DNA of 64,000 bases from Saprospiraceae bacterium (GTDB lineage Bacteria > Bacteroidota > Bacteroidia > Chitinophagales > Saprospiraceae), in the NCBI GenBank assembly GCA_019638455.1, contig JAHBTU010000002.1:964501-1028500 (forward strand). The letters run 5' to 3'. A program made the position numbers and the translations under genes. The notes beneath the pieces were generated by a model. The model was not told where the DNA came from and did no database searches. It was given only the letters and a program-made list of their open reading frames with translations. Positions 33,335 to 41,969 of this stretch are shown here, one piece after another (the first letter of the stretch is position 1; each line of letters begins with the position of its first letter).

Positions 33335-35197
33335 TTAGTAGCTCAATCCGAACCCAAATTTGTAGAGCGGGTTCTTTGAGTCGTAAGGCGTATCCGCTTT
33401 TTGATTGCGCACCGCCTCCATGCTTGATGGCAACTCAAAAGGCAACTTGCCTTCTGGCTTGGCTTTGCCAAAAATCACATCCAATGCGGCAGCGTCGCTG
33501 GCCCCATAGTTGGCAAGCAATGCCTTGGCCGATGCGCTGATTTCCGGGACAACCGCCGGGCGGTCGAGATACAAGTCCACGATGGTCGGCACGGCTTTGC
33601 AAATCGAGAGAATGTCGGCCAATTCCTTCTCCTTGAAATCAAGGTCGCCGTGATGGAAGCCCTGTGCCATCGGGATGTCGGACTTGACGGGCACCCACGG
33701 TGTTCGCAGGCGAACGATGGCTATGTCGGCCTCCTTGGGCGTTTGCGCCACTTTCCCATAGCGAGTCACCACCGTCGAATCGCAATGGGGCGCAAAAATT
33801 TTCAAATCAGGTTTGCTCAAAGGAAGGGTGTTGCCCTCGTTTTTCAACAGTGTGTAAGCCCTGCGCTGAGCAGCATCGGCTTCTTTCTGAAATTCGGGAT
33901 TGCCGACAACATCGGCCACTTTGGTCTCAGCCACAAATGGATTGTCGAACAAGCCCAACTGGAACTTTTGACGCAACAAACGCCGCACCGACTCATCCAC
34001 ACGCGCTTCCGTAAGCGCCCCTTCTTTCACCAAATCAATGATGTGCTGTGGGCAATTTTCGCCACCGAATTGGTCAACACCCGCGTCAATGGCTTTTTTT
34101 ACCCGCTCTTTCTCGCTCAAATGCTCCACCCCCCATGCCCGGGCAGGCCAAGTGAAAGCGGGCGTTTTCAGGTCGGTTATCAGCCCCCAATCGGTACAGA
34201 CCACGCCGTCGTATTTGAACCGCTCGCGCAGCAGCGTGGTGATGATGGTTTTGTTGAAGGCCATCGCCACGTCCTCATCGGTTTGCCCGACCGGAATGCC
34301 GTAGTAGGGCATGATGGCTGCCGTGCCTGCTTGAAAGGCCGCTTCGAAGGGGATGAGGTGATATTCGAATTGGCCACCCGGATAGATTTGCCCTTTTTGG
34401 AAGGGGAAATGCGGGTCGAGACCCTCGTTTTGCGGCCCGCCACCCGGGAAATGTTTGGTCATGCAAGCCACGCCGTTTCGCAGGTCGTTGGTCTGCAAGC
34501 CTTTGAGGTAGGCCGTCACCATGCGGGCCGTCAGTTGGGCATCCTCGCTGAAATTGCCGTTGATGCGAGGCCAGCGGGGTTCGGTGGCGAGGTCAATCTG
34601 TGGGTGCAGCGCCTCCCTGATACCGACCGCCAGATACTCTTGCCGCACGATGTCGGCAAAGCGCTCCACCAATTTTTCGTCGCCGATGGCAGCAAATCCC
34701 GGTGTTTCGCACCACTGCGAAAATCCATTGGCGGCCATGGCGAAAATATTATCCGAAAAATGATTGCGGGGGTCGCTGGCAATGGTCACCGGGATGCCAA
34801 GTCGAGTGCTCTCGGCGTGTTTTTGCAGATTGTTGTACCATTTTGCCAAAATTTGCGGCGCGGGAATTTGCCACAGATTGAAATGCGACATTTTCAGGGT
34901 GTTGATATTCTCTTGTGCGGAGGGCAGCATGGCCGCAAAACCTTCCACCAACGCGGGGTTCTTCTCGATGCTGCCATCCTTGTTGACCGCTGCGCCATTG
35001 ATGAACATTTGCCCTGCTTTTTCTTCGAGGGTCATTTGAGCCAAAAGGTTTTCCACCCGTTTGTCTGTTGGCTGCGAAATGTCTTCGTAGATGTCTTTCT
35101 TGCCGTTTTTATTCAAATCTCGATAGGGCGATTCGCCCCCACAAGCGATGAGGCAGAGCAGAAGTGTTGCGAAAAGCAACGTCGGAAGGTGTGTCAT
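33335..35197 (-). CDS. Glycoside hydrolase family 3 lipoprotein
   Basis: A 620-residue protein with lipoprotein signal MTHLPTLLFATLLLCLIAC (Cys19) and then an EF-hand-like DLNKNGKKDIYED stretch. The GH3 N-terminal TIM barrel follows with LLAQMTLEEKAGQMF, KHFPGGGPQNEG and the nucleophile Asp336 in VVCTDWGLI. The C-terminal alpha/beta sandwich has RRAYTLLKNEGNTLPL, and the end KFGFGLSY is typical. GH3 enzymes remove beta-linked glucose, xylose or N-acetylglucosamine; this is of the beta-glucosidase-like layout. It is anchored to a membrane, probably facing the periplasm or outside. Confidence 0.9.
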   Translation of the reverse strand: MTHLPTLLFATLLLCLIACGGESPYRDLNKNGKKDIYEDISQPTDKRVENLLAQMTLEEKAGQMFINGAAVNKDGSIEKNPALVEGFAAMLPSAQENINTLKMSHFNLWQIPAPQILAKWYNNLQKHAESTRLGIPVTIASDPRNHFSDNIFAMAANGFSQWCETPGFAAIGDEKLVERFADIVRQEYLAVGIREALHPQIDLATEPRWPRINGNFSEDAQLTARMVTAYLKGLQTNDLRNGVACMTKHFPGGGPQNEGLDPHFPFQKGQIYPGGQFEYHLIPFEAAFQAGTAAIMPYYGIPVGQTDEDVAMAFNKTIITTLLRERFKYDGVVCTDWGLITDLKTPAFTWPARAWGVEHLSEKERVKKAIDAGVDQFGGENCPQHIIDLVKEGALTEARVDESVRRLLRQKFQLGLFDNPFVAETKVADVVGNPEFQKEADAAQRRAYTLLKNEGNTLPLSKPDLKIFAPHCDSTVVTRYGKVAQTPKEADIAIVRLRTPWVPVKSDIPMAQGFHHGDLDFKEKELADILSICKAVPTIVDLYLDRPAVVPEISASAKALLANYGASDAAALDVIFGKAKPEGKLPFELPSSMEAVRNQKADTPYDSKNPLYKFGFGLSY

Positions 35198-35230
35198 GTG
35201 TGCCAGTATTTTTGATTGAGACTAACCTAC

Positions 35231-35440
35231 GCGAATTAGGGGTTGAGGTAAAATGCTGAAAACTTATGTTATTCGGGCGGTGATTTCAAACCACCACCCG
35301 AATATACTTCACTCCGCCAAGTCTTGGGCATGGCTAAAAGCGCAATCAGGGACATCGAGCATGGTGAACTGACAAATCCTTGCGAGCCAAGGTATAAATG
35401 CCTGAACACCAGATACTAAAAAGTCGCGCCCCTAATTCGC
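35231..35440 (+). repeat. Imperfect palindromic repeat, interrupted copy
   Basis: Bounded by GCGAATTAGGGG (35231-35242) and its inverse CCCCTAATTCGC (35429-35440). The inner hairpin ATTCGGGCGGTG near 35271-35303 and the flank GCCTGAACAC after 35399 match the reverse complement of 15088-15185. A 94-bp module separates the two halves here. Confidence 0.65.
35303..35396 (+). repeat. Inserted module, copy 1
   Basis: 94 bp running from TATACTTC to AAGGTATA, so the ends are a short inverted repeat. Shared blocks with 39855-39959 include GCATGGCTAAAAGCGCAA and CATGGTGAACTGACAAATCC. Confidence 0.65.
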
Positions 35441-35519
35441 ATTAACCTGTCAAATACCAATCTTGTGAGCGCAATATAGGAGTGGCAGCCGCTTCGTTGG
35501 GTAAAAAAATTGCCCACAT

Positions 35520-35683
35520 TAGACTTGTTGCGGTGGAGGGCTTTGAGTGAAGGGGATTGTCATTTTTTCGACTGGCAAGGCAAATTTTGCAGTCGAAATC
35601 GGGCATATTCGCCGAAAAATTTGACGAAGCCAGTCGGAAAAAGGGCTTTCCCTTCGCCAAAGGCCTCCACCGCAACAAGTCTA
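35520..35683. repeat. Palindromic MITE-like element, copy B
   Basis: 164 bp, inverted relative to copy A at 10874-11037 and closely similar along its whole length. Ends GACTTGTTGCGGTGG and CCACCGCAACAAGTC lie inside flanking TA. Where copy A has G-C at the third terminal position, this copy has A-T on both arms, so pairing is kept. Confidence 0.8.
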
Positions 35684-35792
35684 TTATGTGTCCGCCAAGC
35701 AAAACCCGCCCAAATATCCGGCTCGTCTTACTTTTACCGCCCAATTCACGGAGCGTTGACCAGACGCGGCGCTACTCAAAGTCTATCCCACC

Positions 35793-36464
35793 ATGTCTCC
35801 CAGCAACTACTACCAACTCGTCCGCGACACCTTTCGCGAAAAGGGCAACCCGGAAATGGCTCAAACGCAAATGGCCTATATGCGCAACCAATACGAGTTT
35901 TTTGGACTGAAAATGCCGCAATGGAAGGCTTTGACCAAAGACATCCACCAAGCGCACGGCCTGCCAACGGGCGATGATTTGAAAACGCTTGCCCGGCTCT
36001 GCTTCGACGACGACCACCGCGAAATGCACTACTTCGCACTGCTGACGGTGGAAAAAGCCCTCAAAAAGCAATCGGCGACGTTCATCGAATTTTTGGAGGA
36101 ACTCATTCTGACCCGCTCTTGGTGGGACACCGTGGATTGGGTGAGCAAACTAGTCGGCCTACATTTCCAACGTTTTCCCGAACTCATCAAGCCCGTTACT
36201 GAACGCTGGATGGACTCGGGCAATTTCTGGCTGCAACGGGTCTGCCTGATTTTTCAATTAAACTACAAGGAAAAAACCGACGCGGCGCTATTGTTCAGCT
36301 ATGTACGGCGACTTTCGGGCGCGAAGGAGTTTTTTATCCAAAAAGGCGCAGGCTGGGCACTGCGGCAGTACTCCAAGACGAACCCCGATGCCGTGCGCCA
36401 ATTCGTCGAATCCACACCCCTCGCCCCACTAACCCGACGCGAAGCCATGCGTCTTATCAAATAA
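35793..36464 (+). CDS. DNA alkylation repair protein (AlkD-like HEAT-repeat glycosylase)
   Basis: A 223-residue all-helical protein of AlkD length. Recognisable blocks: PQWKALTKDIH near the N-terminus, LTRSWWDTVDWVSKLVG around residues 107-123 (the Trp and Asp that line the alkylpurine pocket in AlkD), FWLQRVCLIFQL, and KEFFIQKGAGWALRQYSKTN, which is the family C-terminal signature. AlkD removes 3-methyl- and 7-methylpurines from DNA. The start MSPSNYYQLV is the first Met after the repeat region. Confidence 0.9.
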   Translation: MSPSNYYQLVRDTFREKGNPEMAQTQMAYMRNQYEFFGLKMPQWKALTKDIHQAHGLPTGDDLKTLARLCFDDDHREMHYFALLTVEKALKKQSATFIEFLEELILTRSWWDTVDWVSKLVGLHFQRFPELIKPVTERWMDSGNFWLQRVCLIFQLNYKEKTDAALLFSYVRRLSGAKEFFIQKGAGWALRQYSKTNPDAVRQFVESTPLAPLTRREAMRLIK

Positions 36465-36541
36465 ATTTAGGTAGGGGGGGAGATGGTAGAAGAGGGTGTG
36501 ATGTGGAGGGTGAAAGGTCACACAAGGGCGCAAAGTTTCCA

Positions 36542-36639
36542 CCCTCTACCCTCTACCCTCCACCCTCTACCCTCCACCCTCTACCCTCCACCCTCTACCC
36601 TCTACCCTCCACCCTCCACCCTCTACCCTCCACCCTCCA
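36542..36639. repeat. Tandem heptamer array, 14 units of CCCTCYA
   Basis: Fourteen consecutive 7-mers, six or seven of CCCTCTA mixed irregularly with CCCTCCA. It abuts the stop codon of the aldose-epimerase gene. On the minus strand it reads TRGAGGG. Inverted fragments (GTGGAGGGTG near 36503) just left of it could pair with the array. Confidence 0.9.
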
Positions 36640-36640
36640 C

Positions 36641-37567
36641 CTAAAAAACACGCACCTCCATGTCAGCCTTCCACATTTTTCCGGGTGCCAGCGCGACCAA
36701 CCCTTCCCCGTTGTTGAAGGCATCCACGTTGCAGCTCATTGGTTCAAGGGCGATGCTCTCGCGGTGTGGCGGCGTGAACACCTGAAAGAAGGGAAAGTGG
36801 CGGGCGTTGGCACTCACACTGACGCGGCGCCCGTCGCCTTCAAGCGACAGTTTGTATTTGCCAGCCATTTTTTTGCTTGCAAAGCAATTGTCGAGAAAAG
36901 TGTCGCTCACCTGTTTTTTCCGCTGAAAGGCAGTGTATTCGGAGCGCGTCCCGGTGGGAATCATGCGCTCGTTGATGCCGACCATCTCGCAAGGGGGCAG
37001 CTGCATCAAATGCTCGTCGGCTCGGTCGCTCAGTCGAAAATAAGGATGCCAGCCAAAACCGACGGGGATGGGTTCGTGGTGCGTATTGTGGCAGCTGGCC
37101 TCCAGCACAAAAATGCCCTCATCGCCGAACATATACTCCACCTTCAGCACAAAGGGAAAGGGATAATAGGGTCTTTGCCCCAGATAAGTATAGCTGCACT
37201 GCACGAATGCGCAGTCTTTCGCCAGCACCACATAATCCACCTCGAAGGCCTCTTCGCGCACAAAACCATGAATCGCATTCTCCGTGGCCGCGTTGTTGAG
37301 CGGGAACTCGTATTTTTTGCCAAGCCATTCGTAGCGCCCACGGTCGAGCCGATTGGGGAATGGGAAAAGCAACACACTTTTGCCCCACTTGGCGGCTTCG
37401 AGTTCTTCGGGGCTGCGGTAGCCGTCGAGGATGCTTTTTCCCGAAAAAACGATGTCGAGCACATTGGCGCCGCGTGCTGGCACCACGCTGAAGGAATTGC
37501 CAGTTGAAGGGTTGCGCAGGGTGTAGCGCGTGTAAGGGCCGAAAGCGGATTTGTCAAGTTCGTACAT
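36641..37567 (-). CDS. Aldose 1-epimerase family protein
   Basis: A 308-residue cytoplasmic beta-sandwich enzyme that interconverts alpha and beta anomers of hexoses. Active-site blocks: AIHGFVREEAFE (substrate His), GFGWHPYFRLSD (catalytic His) and SIALEPMSCNVDAFN (catalytic Glu). FPFPNRLDRGRYEWLGKKY is the typical N-terminal motif. It belongs to the YihR/GalM-like branch. The start MYELDKSAFG was chosen over a 21-codon extension. Its stop codon is the edge of the heptamer array. Divergent from the FAD oxidoreductase. Confidence 0.9.
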   Translation of the reverse strand: MYELDKSAFGPYTRYTLRNPSTGNSFSVVPARGANVLDIVFSGKSILDGYRSPEELEAAKWGKSVLLFPFPNRLDRGRYEWLGKKYEFPLNNAATENAIHGFVREEAFEVDYVVLAKDCAFVQCSYTYLGQRPYYPFPFVLKVEYMFGDEGIFVLEASCHNTHHEPIPVGFGWHPYFRLSDRADEHLMQLPPCEMVGINERMIPTGTRSEYTAFQRKKQVSDTFLDNCFASKKMAGKYKLSLEGDGRRVSVSANARHFPFFQVFTPPHRESIALEPMSCNVDAFNNGEGLVALAPGKMWKADMEVRVF

Positions 37568-37689
37568 AAGAAAGATAAGGTTTTTGGTTTGGGAGGGGCT
37601 GCCTGCCCTGACGAAGATTCGGACGGACATTTTTTGGTGGGCAAATGTGAAAAAACAAAAATTACTTTACGGCAAAATTTCACAGCAGC

Positions 37690-39012
37690 ATGAAAGCGAC
37701 CATTATCGGTGGCGGTATCATTGGTTTGAGCGCCGCCTATTTTTTGAACAAAGATGGCTGGGATGTCACTGTGCTCGAAAAAGGCGACCTGACTGACAAC
37801 TGTTCTTTTGGCAACATGGGCTATCTGTCGCCTTCCCATTTTGTGCCGCTTGCCGCGCCGGGTATCATCAGGCAAGGCATCCTCTGGATGTTCCGGCCAA
37901 AAAGCCCCTTCTATGTGCGCCCATCCTTGCGGCGCGACTTGTTGGATTGGGGATTCAAATTCATGCGAGCCAGCAACCAGCGACACGTCGAGCGCAGCGC
38001 CCGCCCGCTCGCGGATTTGCTCCTGTTGTCAAAACAATTGACCGCCGAGTGGCAATCAAGCGGCCTGATGCAATTTGAATACACGGAGCATGGCTGCCTC
38101 ATGTATTACCAAACCGCTCAAGTCGAAAAGGAAGAATTGGAAAACGCCCGCGTCGCCGTTGGCATGGGGCTGAAAGTCGAAATCCTCGAGCGCGAGCAAG
38201 TACAGGCGCTCGAGCCTGCGCTCTGCCCCGAAGTGCGCGGCGGTGTCTGGTTCAAGGACGACGCACACCTGCATCCAAATGCTTTGATGCAACAACTGCC
38301 CGCTCTGCTCGAACAACGCGGCGTGAAAATCGTCCGAAACGCCGAAGTCGTGGGCTTCCAAAAGCAAAATGGGAAAATTGCCGCCGCCATCTACCGTCGT
38401 GCCAACGAACAACCCCGTCTGAACGGGCATTCATCCGAGCAGCTAACAGCCGATAGTGACCTCGTCGTGCTCGCGGCAGGCGCTTGGTCGCCACAAATCG
38501 CCAAACTCGCCGGCGAGTACATCCCTCTCATGCCCGGCAAAGGATATTCGATGACTGTGGACACGCCCCGCCAATTGCTCCGATACCCCTGCATCCTGCT
38601 TGAAGCCAAAGTCGCGCTCACCCCTTGGGCCACCCGTCTGCGCATCGGCAGCACCATGGAAATCGGCTCCATCAACGCTCGCATCCTTTTCCCCCGCGTG
38701 CAGGGCATTCTGGAAGCCGTGCCAAAATTCCTACCAGGCTACTTGGACGACCCCACCTTCCGCGAACTGGCCGATGTTGAGACATTAAAAAGAGAAATGC
38801 GCGAAAAAGTCTGGTTTGGTTTCCGTCCCGTGTCGGCAGATGGCTTGCCCTACATTGGTTTTGCAAAAAAAACATCCAACTTGCTCATCGCCACTGGTCA
38901 TGCCATGATAGGTTTGAGCATGGGCGCTGGCACCGGGAAATTGGTAGCCGAAATGGCCGATGGGAAGCCGACAAGTGTGGATGCCTCTGCTTTTGCCCCG
39001 GGGCGCTACTGA
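37690..39012 (+). CDS. FAD-dependent oxidoreductase, D-amino-acid dehydrogenase (DadA) type
   Basis: A 440-residue protein with the dinucleotide loop IIGGGIIGLSAAYFLNKDG at residues 5-23, followed by VTVLEKG. DNCSFGNMGYLSPSHFVPLAAPG matches the DadA family after the first strand, and the C-terminal FAD contact is ATGHAMIGLSMGAGTGKLVAE. DadA-type enzymes oxidise D-amino acids, or hydroxyproline in close relatives, and pass electrons to the respiratory chain. No racemase or permease gene is adjacent, so the exact substrate is open. Confidence 0.88.
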   Translation: MKATIIGGGIIGLSAAYFLNKDGWDVTVLEKGDLTDNCSFGNMGYLSPSHFVPLAAPGIIRQGILWMFRPKSPFYVRPSLRRDLLDWGFKFMRASNQRHVERSARPLADLLLLSKQLTAEWQSSGLMQFEYTEHGCLMYYQTAQVEKEELENARVAVGMGLKVEILEREQVQALEPALCPEVRGGVWFKDDAHLHPNALMQQLPALLEQRGVKIVRNAEVVGFQKQNGKIAAAIYRRANEQPRLNGHSSEQLTADSDLVVLAAGAWSPQIAKLAGEYIPLMPGKGYSMTVDTPRQLLRYPCILLEAKVALTPWATRLRIGSTMEIGSINARILFPRVQGILEAVPKFLPGYLDDPTFRELADVETLKREMREKVWFGFRPVSADGLPYIGFAKKTSNLLIATGHAMIGLSMGAGTGKLVAEMADGKPTSVDASAFAPGRY

Positions 39013-39122
39013 CCCTCACTTGCCCAAACCCCCATCTCACTCACCAAAAACGCGCATCCACTCACCCATGTTTGACGTGCTGGGTGCCTGCCTCCCACTT
39101 TCGTGTCATCAGTTCAACAAAT

Positions 39123-39590
39123 ATGAAAGACATGAAAGCACATCATTTGTTTCTTGCCTTGGGCCTTGTCACAGCCTTGGCCGCCTGTGAAAAAGAACAG
39201 CCCCTGCTGCCACTCGCCATGAGCGACGATTTTGCCCCACCGCCCGCCGAGCGTTGCGGATGCCTGCCGCCCTTCGCCCTCCAAGTACGCAGCATCGCCA
39301 GCACCACCGCCGAAATTGCTTGGAACACCATGCCCGAAGCCATTCAATACCGGGTGGAATGGAGCGGCGACCATGCCATAGCGCCCACCGTGGCGACGAC
39401 GGAAGACAACCAGACCACCCTCACGGGCTTGGTGCCCGGTGTTTCCTATCGGTTTCGTGTCACCAGCATTTGCGGGAGCGTGGAGAGCGAAGCCTCGGCG
39501 CCCACATCCTTTGAGACATCTAAGTACGGCATTGGGCCAGTCAGAGAACACACCTTGCAGACCCACTCGTCGCTCGTAGCGGAGGAATAG
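39123..39590 (+). CDS. Fibronectin type III domain lipoprotein
   Basis: A 155-residue protein with signal MKDMKAHHLFLALGLVTALAAC (lipobox LAAC, Met1 or Met4 as start). One FN3 domain follows: FALQVRSIASTTAEIAWNTM, AIQYRVEWSG, TTLTGLVPGVSYRFRVTSIC. The Cys-rich bit AERCGCLPPF precedes the domain. It ends in a short polar tail. Likely a surface or periplasmic lipoprotein of unknown role. Confidence 0.8.
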   Translation: MKDMKAHHLFLALGLVTALAACEKEQPLLPLAMSDDFAPPPAERCGCLPPFALQVRSIASTTAEIAWNTMPEAIQYRVEWSGDHAIAPTVATTEDNQTTLTGLVPGVSYRFRVTSICGSVESEASAPTSFETSKYGIGPVREHTLQTHSSLVAEE

Positions 39591-39665
39591 AGCCATTGCA
39601 TGGGTGCGGCATGACCGCTTCGAGTGCAATGATAAATTAAGCGACATGAGCCATCCCGAATTTTT

Positions 39666-39772
39666 GCCCCAGCGAGGCGGAATATGGGCAAAAACCTCCT
39701 TCATATTCCGCCCTGCTGGGGCTTGGAAGAAGGGGTGGGTGTCATTTCCTACCCATATTCAGCCCCGCTGGG
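39666..39772. repeat. CCCCAGC/GGCGGAATATG palindromic repeat, three units
   Basis: The first two units (39666-39686 and 39702-39722) are inverted copies differing at 2 of 21 positions and can form a hairpin with a 15-nt loop. A third related unit, CATATTCAGCCCCGCTGGG, is at 39754-39772. The arrangement resembles REP-like clusters seen in Bacteroidota genomes. Confidence 0.65.
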
Positions 39773-39854
39773 ACAGTTAGAAGACTTGATTTTTAGCAAG
39801 ACAGGGCACCAAAATCTGTTTTTCAAAATCCGGGATGACTCATGTTGTATAAAC

Positions 39855-39959
39855 TATACTTCGCGCTGTCAGTTTTTGAGCATGGCTAAAAGCGCAACCC
39901 GCTCAAAATCAGAGAAATCAACCATGGTGAACTGACAAATCCTTGCGAATCAAGATATA
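39855..39959 (+). repeat. Inserted module, copy 2
   Basis: 105 bp from TATACTTCG to AAGATATA, related along its length to 35303-35396. It is free-standing here, which shows the module is an independent unit. Confidence 0.65.
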
Positions 39960-39999
39960 CAAGTCGCATCGTCAAGTTTTCATCGGATGTGAGGTGTTG

Positions 40000-40063
40000 A
40001 TTCGTTCAAAATTAGGGAGAACAATCACGAGCATCTGATTAATCTCGGCGAATCAAGGCATAA
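40000..40063 (+). repeat. Diverged partial third module copy
   Basis: Shares the right-hand part (GCGAATCAAGGCATAAA, compare GCGAATCAAGATATAC in copy 2) and weaker similarity further left. The left end is not recognisable. Confidence 0.35.
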
Positions 40064-40104
40064 AATTCCCATGAGCGGTCATGCCACGCCCATGCACTTG
40101 CCCA

Positions 40105-40112
40105 TACCTTTG
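40105..40112 (+). promoter_or_regulatory. -7 box (TACCTTTG) 8 nt before a TTG start
   Basis: Exact TAnnTTTG match. With a start at 40121 the leader would be almost absent. Confidence 0.45.
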
Positions 40113-40120
40113 CGCCGTCA

Positions 40121-41368
40121 TTGTCTCACATTGTGCAAATAGCCATCATCGGCGGCGGCGCAGCAGGTTTTTTTGCTGCCATCACTTGTGCGGAACTCAA
40201 TCCGGCCTGCCGCATTACCATTTTTGAGCGCGGAAAAAACGTGCTGGAAAAAGTGCGCGTGAGCGGTGGGGGGCGCTGCAACGTCACCCATGCTTGTTTC
40301 GATGCTCGTGAATTAGTCAAACACTACCCGCGAGGCAGCCGGGAGTTGTTGGGGCCTTTCATGCAGTTTGGCCCAGAACAGACGGTAGAATGGTTCGCCC
40401 AGCGCGGCGTACCGCTCAAGACCGAGGCCGATGGCCGGATGTTTCCCGTCACCGATGATTCACTTACCATTGTGCGTTGCCTGCAACGCGCCGCCCACCA
40501 AGCAGGTGTGCAGGTGCACACAAGCGCCCGGGTGGAGCGGTTTGCCCCCATGCCCGACGGCCCATGGCAAGTGTGGGTGGCTGGGCAGCAACGGCCGCTT
40601 GTTTTTGAAAAAATCATGGTAGCCGCTGGCAGCAATGCTGCCGCGTGGGAAACCCTGCGCTCGCTCGGCCACGACATCGTGGAGCCAGTGCCTTCCCTGT
40701 TCACCTTCAACACAAAGGACACCCGACTGCGCGACCTATCGGGCGTGTCCGTGCCGAACGCTACACTATCCATTCCTGGTACCAAACTTTCGGCTGACGG
40801 GCCGCTGCTCGTGACGCATTGGGGGCTGAGTGGGCCGGGCATCTTGCGCCTTTCGGCTTGGGGCGCTCGTGACTTGCATCGTGTCGCCTATCGTTTCCCG
40901 CTGCAAGTCAATTTTTTGGGAAACATAAATGCTGAACGAGCCGCCGAAGCGTTGAAAGAAGTGAAGGTGGAACAAGGGAAAAAACTTGTGGCTGCTCACG
41001 CGCAATTCGGGCTGCCGCTCCGCCTGTGGCAAAATCTCACGCTCGCGGCATCCATCCCCGAAGCACAGCGCTGGGCCGATATGGACAAAAAAAACTCGGC
41101 GGCATTGGTAGGCCAACTGACCGCTGCCGTCTTTCTCATCGCAGGCAAAAGCACATTTAAAGAAGAGTTCGTGACGGCGGGCGGGGTTTCGCTCAAAGAA
41201 TTGAATTTCAGAACATTTGAGAGCAAAATATGCCCCGGCCTTTTCCTTGCGGGTGAGGTACTTGATATTGATGCCATCACGGGTGGTTTCAATTTTCAAG
41301 CCGCATGGACGGGGGGCTGGCTGGCTGGCCGGGCCATGGCGTCGCTCAATGCTTCCGCTCTCCCCTGA
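40121..41368 (+). CDS. HI0933-like (YhiN/AraB-type) flavoprotein
   Basis: A 415-residue NAD(P)/FAD-dependent oxidoreductase of the HI0933 family. FAD loop IIGGGAAGFFAAI is at residues 9-21, then the family hallmark VRVSGGGRCNVTHAC, later LTAAVFLIAGKSTFKEEFVTAGGVS (quoted in part) and FLAGEVLDIDAITGGFNFQAAW. The reaction is not established; it is a widely conserved single-gene flavoprotein. No ATG precedes the conserved start; TTG at 40121 or GTG at 40133 must serve. Overlaps the end of the convergent DUF1684 gene by 23 bp. Confidence 0.88.
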   Translation: MSHIVQIAIIGGGAAGFFAAITCAELNPACRITIFERGKNVLEKVRVSGGGRCNVTHACFDARELVKHYPRGSRELLGPFMQFGPEQTVEWFAQRGVPLKTEADGRMFPVTDDSLTIVRCLQRAAHQAGVQVHTSARVERFAPMPDGPWQVWVAGQQRPLVFEKIMVAAGSNAAAWETLRSLGHDIVEPVPSLFTFNTKDTRLRDLSGVSVPNATLSIPGTKLSADGPLLVTHWGLSGPGILRLSAWGARDLHRVAYRFPLQVNFLGNINAERAAEALKEVKVEQGKKLVAAHAQFGLPLRLWQNLTLAASIPEAQRWADMDKKNSAALVGQLTAAVFLIAGKSTFKEEFVTAGGVSLKELNFRTFESKICPGLFLAGEVLDIDAITGGFNFQAAWTGGWLAGRAMASLNASALP

Positions 41369-41969
41369 AATTTTTCTCGCCTGCTTCCACCATTATGTCG
41401 AGGTGGTTCTCTTTGGGCGGGATGGGGCAGTTGAACCCGTCGCTGTAGGCGCACCACGGATTGTAGCATTTGTTGAAATCAATGCTCATCGTGTTGTCGG
41501 TGCCGATGTCGCCAGTTTTGAGGTCGAGATAGCGCCCGCCGCCATAAGTGGAATCGCCGTTGCTGTGGTCCTTGAAAGGCAGAAACAGGTAGTCGAAGTA
41601 TTTCTGGGAGTTGAGCAATCGCAGATTCTGATAGACACGGAGGGTGTGTTTTTTCCCATCTTTTTCAAAAGTAAAAATCCCGTATTGCTGGTAGCGGGCG
41701 CTTCGGCCACTGTAAGTGGGCATATCGAAGGGTTCTGTGTCGAAGGTGCGCTCAAAGGTCGCGTTCACACGCCACGAAGCATCCGGCGCAAAAAAGTCGA
41801 GAAAGGCCGTGTCGTCTTCCATCAGTGGCGAGCGACTTTCGGTAAGAAAATGTTCCTTGTATGCTTGGCGGTGGTGCGCCATTTGTGCCGCGTAGGTCGA
41901 GTCGGTGGTTTGTGCACCGAGTGATTGCGCCATGAAAAGCAGTAAGAGCGAGGGCAGGTGTTTCATCAT
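41346..41969 (-). CDS. DUF1684 domain protein, exported
   Basis: A 207-residue protein with signal peptide MMKHLPSLLLLFMAQSLGAQ. The DUF1684 signature is RYLDLKTGDIGTDNTMSIDFNKCYNPWCAY, seen as RYLDLK..DFNKCYNPWCAYSD, followed by NCPIPPKENHLDIMVEAGEKN (quoted in part). These proteins are of unknown function; the conserved NPWCAY..CP motif suggests ligand or metal binding. Met1 or Met2 of the pair can start. The start was moved in from an upstream in-frame Met that would include repeat sequence. Confidence 0.88.
   Translation of the reverse strand: MMKHLPSLLLLFMAQSLGAQTTDSTYAAQMAHHRQAYKEHFLTESRSPLMEDDTAFLDFFAPDASWRVNATFERTFDTEPFDMPTYSGRSARYQQYGIFTFEKDGKKHTLRVYQNLRLLNSQKYFDYLFLPFKDHSNGDSTYGGGRYLDLKTGDIGTDNTMSIDFNKCYNPWCAYSDGFNCPIPPKENHLDIMVEAGEKNFRGERKH

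Larger units (their letters stand above)
35198..35792. other. Gene-free stretch packed with repeat elements
   Basis: About 595 bp between the GH3 gene and the AlkD-like gene. It holds the interrupted palindromic repeat (35231-35440), the module inserted in it and copy B of the 164-bp palindrome. ORFs across these repeats are shadows and are not annotated. Confidence 0.7.
39591..40120. other. Gene-free stretch with three kinds of repeat
   Basis: About 530 bp without a supported gene. It holds the CCCCAGC palindromes at 39666-39772, module copies at 39855-39959 and about 40000-40063, and a -7 box just before the next gene. Confidence 0.7.

Noticed and set aside
36542..36639. Possible CRISPR array
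   Set aside because: The units are 7 bp with no spacers; it is a simple tandem repeat.
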